From positions 20,778,976-20,842,975 of the forward strand of contig JAOANR010000004.1 of assembly GCA_030278955.1 (NCBI GenBank): a stretch of 64,000 nt of DNA, written 5' to 3'. Below are positions 24,401-33,878 of this stretch, in pieces. The translations under genes and the position numbers were made by a program. A model generated the notes under the pieces. That model was not told where the DNA came from and did not search any database. It worked only from the letters and a program-made list of their open reading frames with translations. Origin of the DNA: Hygrophila difformis (taxonomy: Eukaryota > Streptophyta > Magnoliopsida > Lamiales > Acanthaceae). Position 1 is the stretch's first letter, and every line of letters starts with the position of its first letter.

Positions 24401-24558
24401 GGAAGTTCACGGACCATATTGCAACCCTTCTCAAGACAGCAGAATTCATAGAAGAAATCAACAGAGAAGAAGGTAGCAGTCTGAAAGCATTGATCATGAT
24501 CCAGCTCGAAGAGGCCGGAGGGATTCCATCCACGGAATCCCCAATTTTGACGAATTAA
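21445..24558 (+). pseudogene. CRM pol: reverse transcriptase, RNase H, integrase
   Basis: One frame of about 1038 codons carries a single in-frame TAG (23125-23127) at the RNase H/integrase junction. Reverse transcriptase shows [25 protein letters not shown] and the catalytic YFDDILVY. RNase H begins at [16 protein letters not shown] and contains TDHETLKHI. Integrase has a zinc finger in which the second His appears replaced by Tyr (HNGDLMGYF), with intact CIICLKAKS, and the D,D,E core (MDFVLGLP, MSDRDTKF, HPQTDGQTEAVN). The tail carries LPPEYGINATFNVADLALY and then runs 222 bp into the 3' LTR, encoding GPCSSTRTRKFTDHIATLLK. That fits the CR-type motif used by CRM elements in place of a chromodomain. 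The copy is non-functional because of the stop and the zinc-finger change. Confidence 0.88.
24323..24335 (+). other. CRM polypurine tract
   Basis: AAGGGGGAGGGGA sits immediately upstream of the 3' LTR. It lies inside the pol reading frame because the integrase frame runs on into the LTR. Confidence 0.85.
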
Positions 24559-25614
24559 GCCATCGCCGTCGCCGGAGAGTCGCCGGAAAGTCATCGGAGG
24601 AGTTACCGGAGAACCGGAGCATCACCGGAGGACAAAACGGAGCTCCCCGGAAAGTTGGCCGGAGGTCGGCCGGAGCCACCGTCGGTCGCCGGACAATTTT
24701 CGGACATGTTGGAGATTGGTCGGATATTATACTTTGTAATAGTATAGGAAAATGAGGGCATGCAAAATTTGGTTAAGGCACGGGAGTTAATGCGAAATAG
24801 GTGATGCGGTTTAAACCGCATCACCCTCGATGTGGTCTTTAAAACCGCATCGGCCTTCACTCCCATGCCCTTCCAAATCGATGCGGTACATCTCCCCCTT
24901 TTTCCGCCTCAGTTATTATTATTATTATTATTATTATTCTCTAAGTCTTCGATGCGGTTTCGATGTCCAATGCGGTATAAACCGCATTGCCCTTAATCAA
25001 ACCGCATCGCCTCAGTCTAGTATTATTATTATTATGAGTCATCGATGCGGTCTGTTTGATCGATGCGGTATAAACCGCATCGACCCAAACCACATCGTTC
25101 CAGTCTGTATTTGTAGGCCTTTTATATCCAATGCGGTCTTTTCCCTCCGATGCGATATAAACCGCATCCGTCCCTTAAAACCGCATTAGGCCATATTTTG
25201 CTGTATTTTTATTTCTTTTTGTTTTCCAAGGGGTTGGACTATAAATATGTCCTCCCCCTTCATTTGTAACCATCTTTTGCTTGAATGAAACATCTACTTT
25301 CTCTTCAAAAGATCAAAACTGAGAGCACTCTCACTCTCACACACCTTTGTATGTTTGTTGGGAAACATTCATCATCTTGGATTGAAGCATCCATTGTGAT
25401 TACACAAACCGAGGCTTGAGTTGAAGGATTGGGTTGAGGTCAAGGTTTCTACATCTTGGTTGCTTCCCCCGACGGTTCTTGTTGCGGTTTAGCTTCTCTA
25501 TCCCTTTTATTTTTATATTTGAGTACATCTTCTTCCATCCATTATCTCCTTAATCTTCCGCATAAACTCTCTTAATCATCCCTAAACAAGTTAGTAACCA
25601 AGAGATCCATGGCA
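24336..25614 (+). repeat. CRM element 3' LTR
   Basis: It is 1279 bp, slightly shorter than the 5' LTR because it lacks a small duplication in the CCGG-rich zone and other short segments. It begins TGGCGTGGGAGCC directly after the polypurine tract and ends at the ACTTG target duplication. Confidence 0.9.
25240..25247 (+). promoter_or_regulatory. TATA box of CRM 3' LTR
   Basis: TATAAATA at the position equivalent to 17607-17614 in the 5' LTR, within otherwise conserved context. Confidence 0.6.
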
Positions 25615-25619
25615 ACTTG

Positions 25620-25644
25620 ACTGCTAGGATAAGCCCCTAATCCC
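25620..25644 (-). mobile_element. tRNA-derived SINE, 5' portion (split by CRM element)
   Basis: ACTGCTAGGATAAGCCCCTA is the 5' head of the SINE that starts at 16505. It aligns with the complement of the head of the SINE at 12278 (GGGACTT-A-A-C-C-A-C-T-T-G-G). The 11-bp target duplication AATAATGATTT follows immediately. Confidence 0.8.
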
Positions 25645-25655
25645 AATAATGATTT

Positions 25656-26475
25656 GATTTGATTAATTGAATATAAAAATAAAGATTTAATCAAATCTGT
25701 GATATAGTATCCTATTATGTAAAAAACGTATTATTAGGATATTATAGTTTTTTTTGCATATCTATTAGGATATTATAGTTGAATATTATATTAGATTTAA
25801 ATCTAAATTCCAATGATCACATAATGTGAGTGATTTTAGATATAATTGTATATATTAATTATTTGATTATATAGATATCTATATTATATTAATATTAGAT
25901 GTAGATATATAATTGTTGAAAAGATTTAATCAAATCATCTCATGATCATATAATGTGAGTGATTTTAGATATAATTATATTAATTATTTAATTATATATA
26001 TTATATTTATATTAGATATAGATATAGAGTTGTTGAAATTGAGTAAAAATAGAGGGAGGAGATGTTGAAAAAAGGGGGTCGAGAAGTGGGGGGAATTTAG
26101 ACTATATTATTTTTATATATATAGATATAGATATAGATATAGATAGATAATTATTGAATATTAGAATAGATTTAGATCCAAATGAAGACAAAATGTAACT
26201 GATTTTAGATATAATAATTGTATATCTAATTATTTAGTTATATAGATATTTATATTATATTAATATTAGATATAGATATAGAGTTGTTGAAAAGATTTAA
26301 TCTAATCATATAATATAATGTGAGTGATTTTAGATATAATTGTATATATTAATTATTTAATTATATATATTACGTATTATATTAATATTAGATATAGATA
26401 TAGAGTTGTTGAAAAATAGATGGAGGGGTGGGGAAGTGGGGGAAATTTGGACTATATTACTTTTATATATATAGA
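25656..26475. repeat. AT-rich higher-order tandem repeat
   Basis: Four copies of an AT-rich unit containing ATAATGTGAGTGATTTTAGA occur near 25823, 25951, 26190 and 26316. Each pair is followed by a G-rich segment (GAGAAGTGGGGGGAATTTAG at about 26089 and GGGGAAGTGGGGGAAATTTG at about 26429) and an ACTATATTA..ATATATAGATA tail. This gives two higher-order units of roughly 360 bp. It is non-coding. Confidence 0.7.
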
Positions 26476-26477
26476 TA

Positions 26478-26600
26478 CCAGGGTATCCTCAGGTCTTATT
26501 GGATCCAAAGCAGAATTCTGCGTACACAGAAGCTCGAACCCGGGACCTTTAATTAAGCTGCCAAAGCCCCATACCACTCAGGCCAACTGTATTTGCTACA
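26478..26600 (-). mobile_element. tRNA-related SINE remnant (second family)
   Basis: The minus strand shows a box-A-like GTTGGCCTGAGTGGTATGGG and a box-B-like GGGTTCGAGC separated by the expected interval, followed by a non-tRNA body. It differs from the SINE family at 11334, 12278 and 16505. No target duplication was identified, and it lacks the features of a functional tRNA gene (no CCA-compatible acceptor pairing was found). Confidence 0.5.
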
Positions 26601-26723
26601 TTATGCATGGGCGGAATGATATATATATGTCACAATCTTCTATGGCACAAACAGTTAGAAAATTTACTGGAACTTCAATATGCGATAAATTTAAGTTGGA
26701 CTAAGCAAGCGATGAGAATATTA

Positions 26724-26935
26724 CTCCCTCCGTCCCATTTGAAATGTCACATTTCTTTTGGGCACGGTATTTTAGTTAGAATGAGTTATTGTGTTAAAGT
26801 GGAGTAAATAGTTGATGCGATGTTTGTTTGAAGGAGTAAAAATTTTCTAAATAAGGAAATATGACAATTGTAGTGGAACGGACCAAAATAAAAAAAAAAT
26901 GGGACATTTTAAATAGGACGGACTGACGGAGGGAG
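26724..26935. mobile_element. Stowaway-like MITE
   Basis: A 212-bp element starts CTCCCTCCGTCCCATTTGAA and ends in the inverse (GGACATTTTAAATAGGACGG, then ACGGAGGGAG), flanked by TA at 26722-26723 and 26936-26937. It is non-coding. Confidence 0.85.
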
Positions 26936-26937
26936 TA

Positions 26938-28119
26938 CTTACTTAATATTTTATGTCACTAAATGCTTGCAATCTTCTTAAAAAGATTTTTGGAAGCGTT
27001 CTCATCTTCCATAATTTTAATTGCATGGTCTATACAACTATTGGTAGTAGTAACTAGAAAACATTTTCAATTCATTTACAGTGACCTCTTAGAGCGACAA
27101 AAGTACGATATAAATTAGAAGCACCGAAGATAACTACACAATGGTATAAAAGTAGAAAAATTCAACAGAAATACACATAAATCATATGAAAATAAAATCA
27201 AAAGATATTTGAATATCAATGATAAAAAGATTTATAGTAGTAAAACTAAGAATCATTGCAGATGTATTATAGTCATTATTTAATAAAAGAAATTATTTTA
27301 ATATATAATAACATATTCAGGATATAATAAATCTCAATTTATTGTTTTAGTCACAAACCTACAACACTACAGACACAATAACCACATTAGAGGCCATAAA
27401 AATAGATAATCCTTAAACTTTTAATCCAAACCAATATTTCTAAAAACAATTGCCAAAAAAAAGTTGATTAATCAAAGATAATGATCCAAGAGACAATCAT
27501 TACAGTTTATGTTTGATGACAAAAAAGAATGAAGCAACTGCTTTGCCCTTAACTAAGGGAGCCATAGTTCTATAACTGAAATTTCTATAACTAAAACTAA
27601 AATGATAATGTTATATTCTAAAATCACTATAGAATCATTAGTTATACACTTTGCAAAAATCATTCAAACGAAAAAGCATACTACAACATCTCCACTTCAT
27701 CAAAATCAAGCAACCATAAAATGTAGACATCAATCTCAAATATAAAATTCAAGAGAATCATATGAACAAATTCCAAGAACAAATTTTCATATATAACTAA
27801 CTTCTTAAAGGATTTGCAATATTATAAATTTATTTACGACTATAATATTCAAACACAATAGCCTATTTAAAGTCCATCATGTGTTGTCAACATGGTAATA
27901 AAATGATGTATCTTGATATGCATTGTAATTTAGGATTGAACAATAGATGTGAATTGTGTATCGCCACACCAGTATAGAGAGTTGATCACATTTGAACAGC
28001 TGTAAAATACGGTCAATACATAGGAGCTGGCATGGAATATACTGTAGTGGATAGTGCACGAAGTGGATTTTAAATCACATTTTAGTGCTATTTTTAATAC
28101 ATTGCGTAGGATTATATCA
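26938..28119. other. AT-rich intergenic DNA
   Basis: No gene, RNA gene or bounded repeat was recognised between the MITE and the mariner terminal repeat at 28122. Confidence 0.4.
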
Positions 28120-28121
28120 TA

Positions 28122-28147
28122 CTCCCTCTGTTTTTATTTCATGCCCC
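28122..28147 (+). repeat. Left terminal inverted repeat of the MLE
   Basis: CTCCCTCTGTTTTTATTTCA then TGCCCC, with TA immediately outside. A small internal palindrome ATGCCC..GGGCAT follows. Confidence 0.65.
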
Positions 28148-28679
28148 AATGGTATTGGGCATGAGAATTAATGCAGAACCATTAAGAATGATTTAAGTGA
28201 TGAGAGTGAACAATTAAAAAAGTTGAGCAAATAATTAGTTTAAAAACTTGACATTTTATGATTTGACAAAAAGGTCATGATGCTAATCATTTTGTTTGTA
28301 CACGTATGATTTGTGGAGGGAATCAAAACGGATTAAAATTGTGAAGTTTCCCCCAAAAACATACAAATCCTATGTTAAAAGATAAAATATGCATACTATA
28401 AGTAAGGGATCTATGTCTGCAATAGCAGAGTCCTTTAAGACCCAAAAATAAGATGTTGAAGAGTGGACAACTTATGGATTCATCAAAATGGAATCAACAT
28501 TGAAGCATACTTCAGCTCCATCAGGTAAGTCTCTTAGCAGATGCCTACTTCCCCAAAAAATAAATAATTCTGCTACTTCAGCTACGTCAACACTGTTATG
28601 CTTACCATCTTAACCAAAATTTGTTGTGATTCCAATCACAGGTGCTGTGAAATTTATACTTCCAACATTCAATCTCCTC

Positions 28680-28701
28680 ATGGTTTTCTTTGATTCCGAC
28701 G
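28680..28701 (+). pseudogene. MLE transposase, 5' piece before the Tat insertion
   Basis: The frame ATG-GTT-TTC-TTT-GAT-TCC-GAC-G runs into the Tat LTR. When the element and one copy of its target duplication are removed, it continues in frame into the long transposase frame at 49115. An acceptor-like CACAG ends about 50 bp upstream, so a first intron is possible. The exact start is uncertain. Confidence 0.5.
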
Positions 28702-29359
28702 TGTTGCTCCCGTTTCAGGACAACGCTTAATCCTCCAGATGGAGCCTTCAAAACGGAAGCGGGACCAGGACAGTCCCAAGAGACGCTATGAACTAGAGCA
28801 TCGCGAAATAAATTAAGGAAAGGAAAGAAAGCAGTAAAAAAGCCGTAAAGAAAGTATTAAAGAAAGCGATAAATAAAAGTAAAGTACTTGAAAAGTAAAG
28901 ACACTGTATTGAAATATTTGGTGGTTGAGAAACCCAGATTACATCTTAAGTTCTAATATTTATACAATGTCTGGTGCCTGTTCGTTGGGATGCACCGGTT
29001 GGGGGAAAGGGATAAGGATGAAATTCAAAAAAGGTCTTCCCCGCCTTTATTCTGATACTGGCGCGGATAAGGCTTCCACGAGGATGAAGAGAGTCTTCAC
29101 TTGGGGTGACATCACCTCGTAACGTTCTGGAACCACTTCCTCTAACTCGTGGTACTCGGGCAGTTATCGTGCTCGGGCATGGCTTTCTCCGGGTAGCACC
29201 ATTTATTTAGATAGGTTGGCTTGCTCGGGTGATGTTCCTCGGGACCATAGGCTGGTCTTGGGCCATCTCATCCACGTCAAGCCTAGAAGTTGGGCCTTTA
29301 TGTAAATTGGTCCTGGATATTTATGTGGGCTGGATTAACATCATTTTTATATGTTAACA
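28702..29359 (-). repeat. Tat 3' LTR
   Basis: 658 bp, intact from TGTTGCTCCCGTTTCAGG to ATATGTTAACA. It serves as the uninterrupted template for recognising the broken 5' LTR. Confidence 0.88.
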
Positions 29360-29443
29360 AATTGCACCCTGATTTTCTGTGGAATATTTGGTAACGTCTT
29401 TGGCATTATCCCCTGAAAAAGTCTAAGATCTCCTTAGCCCGGG

Positions 29444-30158
29444 ATGTCAGTTAATGATGACGCCCGTCATTCTAGGAGATTTTTGAATGGATGTTTATTG
29501 GAATACACAGATTCGTATCGATCCATTCTTGGTAACCGCTGCAATCGTGCCTTTTCGAGGCGGTTTTGCATAGAGAATGATGTGACTGTTTGCGGAAGTT
29601 ACGCGCCATTAATAGCTGTAACATTTAATCTATCTTTAGTGGTATCAACCATTTGTTTGGCTATAAATACCACCAAGGGTCATGTTTTTATCCACTCAAA
29701 TATGGCATTTTCTGTTTGGGATTATATTTTAGAATTCTGGTTTTCACCCTCATTTTTCTTCAAAGAAATGTTCTTAGCTGCTTTATCCTGCTCGGAAACA
29801 TACTTTTCGTAAGTAGGGCCACACGGGCACCGACTTTCTGGAACGGCGTCCCAGAGATCAGATTCATTTCATTGATAAAATGAATGTCATGATACTGTAT
29901 GGTGGGACGCTCACTAATGAGCAGAAGCGTCATCTACCAAGGCTTGCCAAGCTAGAGAAAAGCTTCCACAGTCTTGGTCTGGACCTGCTCCTGCCTCGTA
30001 GCCCTATGATCCTGGCCCTGGATGAGATCTTTCTCCTAAGTGAAGAATCCTCACAGGATGCTCCTAGCCAAATCTACCTGGGCTTAGAACGCGGAGCGCC
30101 GGCCCTAATAATTGAAAAACGATACAGTGACGGCTTTTTGGTCACTCCCTCCCAGTGA
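29444..30158 (+). other. Possible antisense ORF region of the Tat element
   Basis: Between the integrase end and the 3' LTR, and opposite to pol, lie two plus-strand frames: 29444-29812 (122 codons) and 29880-30158 (92 codons, containing LPRLAKLEKSFHSLGLDLLL). A TATAAATA motif at 29662-29669 on the same strand lies about 220 bp before the second. Tat-lineage elements such as Grande are known to carry antisense ORFs in this position. The frames here are short and could be remnants. Confidence 0.35.
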
Positions 30159-30277
30159 CCATGGAGGAAGACTGAATCGGACTTAGAAGCCCTCCTCAGC
30201 GTGAAGACCTTTTCAAAACAGATCCAAACGTATAGTTATGACAGGTCTATTTTGCAGACCTTTTCCCCCTGTATTGT

Positions 30278-31597
30278 TTACTCGGATTTGTAAAGCATTA
30301 TCCCAAGCAAAAGGATAATGCTTCTCAGATATTTAGCATTGATGCTTTGATGTACTAGGTTTCCATCATTGTCCATTAGTTGGTATGCGCTGTTGCTAAA
30401 TACTTTGTTAATGATAAACGATCCTTCCCAATTGGGGGACCATTTTCCAAGCTCGTGGTTCTTAACTGTCTTCAATACTATTTTCCAAACAAGATCACCT
30501 TCTCTGAAAGTTAATTCCTTCACGAATTTGTTATAATAACGAGCCCTTCTTTGGGCTTCCCGAGTAAGGTAATCAATCGTCGTTAATTGGACTGTGTCCG
30601 CTTGCTCCAATTGTTCCATCAGCTCCTCTTGATATTGATTATCGGGAACTGATGCTTGGAGAATAATCCGCGGACTTGGGACTGATATTTCCAAAGGCAG
30701 AACTGCCTCTTGACCATAAGTTAAGGGGTGAAACCCGTGGCAGTACTCTTAGGATTCCTATAGCCTAAAAGGCTTCGGACAAGAGATCATGCCATTTTCT
30801 AGGGTTATCATTTATCATTTTCTTTATGATCTGGATAATGTTCTTATTTTTTGCTTCCGCTTGCCATTAGCCTGTGGATAGTATGGCGAGGAATGCAACA
30901 GTCGGATCCTGAGTTCTTTCGCTTATTCGGCTATTCGATTTTCGACAAACACTGTCCCTTGATCCATTAGGATAGAATGTGGTATCCCGATTCGGTGCAC
31001 GTTGTGTTTGTCGATGAAGCCGACTATCACATCTTGGCTGACCGTTTTGAGCGGGATAGATTCCACCCATTTGGTGACATAATCAGTTGTCATAGGATAT
31101 ATTCGTGACGCTTACTGGAAGGAGGAGTAATCCGAAAAATCACGTCCATACCCCAATCCTTGAAAGGCCAAGGTTTAACCGAGTCATTCATACTCGTTAC
31201 TAGCAAATGATTCAAATCTTCGTGCCGAGTAATTCCCTCATGAACTTCAGTAATAGCCAGTAATTCAAACCCTTCGCGAAACGGATGCAATCGTCGAACA
31301 TGGTTGGCCAGTAATAGCCATATCGATGAAGTGTCCATCGCATGTTCAAACCAACATGATGAGGTCCGCATATTCCCTCATGAACTTCAGTCAATGCACG
31401 GGGCCTAAGCATTTAAGCAAAATGCCTTCCAAGGTTCTTTTATAGAGAATTCCATCCTCATATAGGAACCGGAGAGCTTTGGCTTTGATACTCGGGCTAT
31501 CCGCGCTTGAAGGACACAGGAAATAATCAATAATCTCCTTACGCCATTTATTCGGGACAACTAGGCTGTTCGTGCTATTGTCGACAGGGCACATCAA
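30278..31597 (-). pseudogene. Tat integrase, fragmented
   Basis: The C-terminal piece 30278-30694 has ARYYNKFVKELTFREGDLVW and then KWSPNWEGSFIINKVF with AYQLMDNDGNL, typical of the Tat integrase tail. Upstream pieces in several frames (30867-31070, 31090-31371, 31391-31597) contain HHCC-type and core remnants (VTSMNDSVKPWPFKDWGMDV). Multiple frameshifts and stops inactivate it. Confidence 0.75.
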
Positions 31598-32622
31598 AAT
31601 TTGGTCGTTGTGGCCCGTTCTTCTGTCCTCCTTATGTCCAGAAGCAGGGACGCCTTGATCAGGTTGATGCTCAGAATTGATTCGTAAAACCCCTGGTGGG
31701 TCTTATATTCCGAGGCATGTTGGGCTAAGTCGTCGGCCTCGTAATTATCTTCCCGAGGTATGTACTTAACAGATACATTGAGGATTTGACCAAGTAACTC
31801 CAGGACTCTTTCTTGATACCTTGACAAACCTGGATGTTTGCATTGGTATGTCCCCCTTACTTGGTTGAGCACCAATTGAGAATCACCATTGATCCTGACC
31901 GCTTTTGCCTTCCGTAGGACTAATTTGTCAAGTCCAAGGATCAGAGCCTCATATTTGGCGGCATTGTGGGTTATCGAGCTTAACTCCAGAAATAATCTTA
32001 TTTCTTCTCGATTCGGGCCAAGGAGATAGACTCCGACCCCTGACTTGGCGCTTGTGCTTGAACCGTCGAAGTACATGACCCATGGACGTATGGCGTCATA
32101 TATCTCGTCATTGGGTTCTTCTGGTTTGAGCATGTTCAAATGTTCGGCCAGGAAATTGGCAATTATCTTCCCTTTAACGGCCTTAATAGGCACATGTATC
32201 GGGGCGAATGGCACGAGTTTCAAGGCCCATTCCAATAAACGACCCTTATGAGTGGGTCTTCTCAGGGTAAGCTTTACAAGGTCAAATTTGGACACGACCT
32301 CGGTTTCCCTCGGCAACATATAATGCTCCAGTTTCTTACATGCATATACTAAGGGATAACATATCTTCTCTGTGATAGAGTAGTTAAGTTCGGGGACTGC
32401 CAATGTCTTACTCAAACAGTAGACAGCCATTTCCTTTCCATCGTCCCAAGCTTGGGCGAGAAGACAACTGATGGCATGACTCGAAGATGCCACGTAAAGC
32501 TTAAGCTTCTTGTCCCTCCTGAGGGGAACCAATACTGGTGGGTTGACCAATACCCTTTTGATTTCATTAAGTGCTTCTTGTTTGGATTCGCCCCATTCCA
32601 CCTGTGAACTCGTCACATCCAA
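31594..32622 (-). pseudogene. Tat RNase H and second (archaeal-type) RNase H
   Basis: A 342-codon frame. The N-terminal part is the RT-linked RNase H (KLKLYVASSSHAISCLLAQA, where the catalytic Asp expected at the start is not obvious). The C-terminal part is a second RNase H of archaeal type (WVMYFDGSSTSAKSGVGVYL, then AAKYEALILGL, then INGDSQLVLNQV, then YIPREDNYEADDLAQHA). Two RNase H domains in tandem mark the Tat lineage. Confidence 0.82.
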
Positions 32623-32702
32623 AGAAGCTTCGTGGTGGGTTGTACTTTGCCTGCGGCCTTTGCTATGAAGCGCCTCAGAAAGTTTACCGTTCCAAGTAAA
32701 CT

Positions 32703-33353
32703 TTATCCTTCCTTCACGTTCCGGGGAGGAGGTATCTCCATTATGGCCTTAGCCTTATTGGCATTAACCTCTATTCCCCGCTGATGTATGAGGAACCCGA
32801 GGAAGTTTCCGACAGAAACTCCAAAAGAACATTTGCTTGGGTTCATCTTTAGGTTGTAGAACTGCATACGAATAAAGGCCCTTTCCAGGTCCTTCAGATG
32901 TTCGTCAAATCCTTTTGACTTGACTATAACATCATCGATGTAGACCTCCGTGATATCTCCAATCATGTCATGGAATACCATATTCATTGCCCTTTGATAA
33001 GTAGCCCCCGCATTTTTAAGTCCGAAGGGCATGACTATCCATTCGTACACACCTATTGGGCCTGGGCATCTGAAGGCCGTCTTGGGTATATCTTCTTCGG
33101 TCAAGAAGATCTGGTTGTACCCAGCGTATCCGTCCATCAAAGACAACATCTTATGCCCAGTCGCAGCATCGACTAGCATGCCTGATATGGGCATGACATA
33201 TTCATCTTTAGGCGTGGCTAGATTTAAGTTGCGGAAATCAATGTAGACTCTTATCTTGCCATTCTTTTTTGTCACGGGGACAATGTTGGAAAGCCATTCC
33301 GCATACCTGCATGGGCGAATGAACTTGGCTTCCAACAGTTTCTGAATTTTCAC
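32703..33353 (-). pseudogene. Tat reverse transcriptase
   Basis: A 216-codon frame contains VYIDFRNLNLATPKDEYVMP, LSLMDGYAGYNQIFL, IVMPFGLKNAGATYQRAMN and the catalytic EVYIDDVIVKS. The core motifs look intact, but the polyprotein is broken on both sides (frame change to 33409-33756 upstream and to the RNase H frame downstream). Confidence 0.85.
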
Positions 33354-33408
33354 CGTGATCTTTAGTAACAGCTCTGGGTCGAACCTTCTGGGAGGTTGTT
33401 TGAATTGT

Positions 33409-33756
33409 CTATGCTCCGACCATATTCCTATCTAACCCGAGCATCTCTGTATAATCCCATGCGAGACAAGTTTGATACTTCCTCAGAAGGTTGGTCAATC
33501 TCACTTCTTGGCCTTTTGTTAGCAGACCACTTAACCGAACTATCCTCGAGTGATCCTTTGAGCCAATGTCAAGTTCCACCAAAGGGTCCTTTGAGTACGT
33601 TGTGGGTTGATGCTTTTCCAACAACTCGGGCCATTGACAAGGCCTCAACTTCTTGTCATTCTTTGATAAGTCGTTATTCGAGCCATTCGTTGGCAGAGAA
33701 CCTGACTCTTCTAAATAATTGTAAATATAGGCGTCTGATTTATTCAGCAAATTCAC
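33409..33756 (-). pseudogene. Tat gag-pro/RT linker
   Basis: It contains DPLVELDIGSKDHSRIVRLS and CLAWDYTEMLGLDRNMV, the conserved segment just before the reverse transcriptase in Tat elements. It follows the gag C-terminal fragment at 33879-34136 almost directly, leaving no room for a protease, which appears deleted. Confidence 0.65.
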
Positions 33757-33878
33757 AAATATTTATACATCGATTGTTGGCTGAATGACAAGCCGTTACA
33801 CCTTTCTGGCTTATTCGAGCCTAGGAACCGGAAGCATAGCTTCTGAGGCCTTAAATCGGATCATCCGAAATTGGTCTA

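Larger units (their letters stand above)
16652..25614 (+). mobile_element. CRM-lineage Ty3/gypsy retrotransposon (chromovirus), nearly complete
   Basis: This is an 8963-bp element with LTRs at 16652-17981 and 24336-25614, flanked by the direct repeat ACTTG (16647-16651, 25615-25619). The left LTR begins TAGCGTGG where the right begins TGGCGTGG, so its terminal TG has mutated. The primer-binding site matches initiator-Met tRNA (TGGTATCAGAGC) and the polypurine tract is AAGGGGGAGGGGA. Gag and pol are both present but broken by nonsense codons. The integrase C-terminus, the GP-x-S-x-TRTRKF motif and extension of the frame into the LTR point to the CRM lineage, whose members include centromeric retrotransposons. 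Confidence 0.9.

Noticed and set aside
19638..24558. Recently active autonomous CRM element
   Set aside because: Several nonsense codons in gag and pol, a lost protease active site and a mutated LTR terminus exclude it.
28122..28340. An independent Stowaway MITE starting at 28122
   Set aside because: No right end was found nearby; the closest inverse partner with the same TTTCATGCCCC extension is at 63252-63275, which favours one larger element. Kept as an alternative in the MLE entry.
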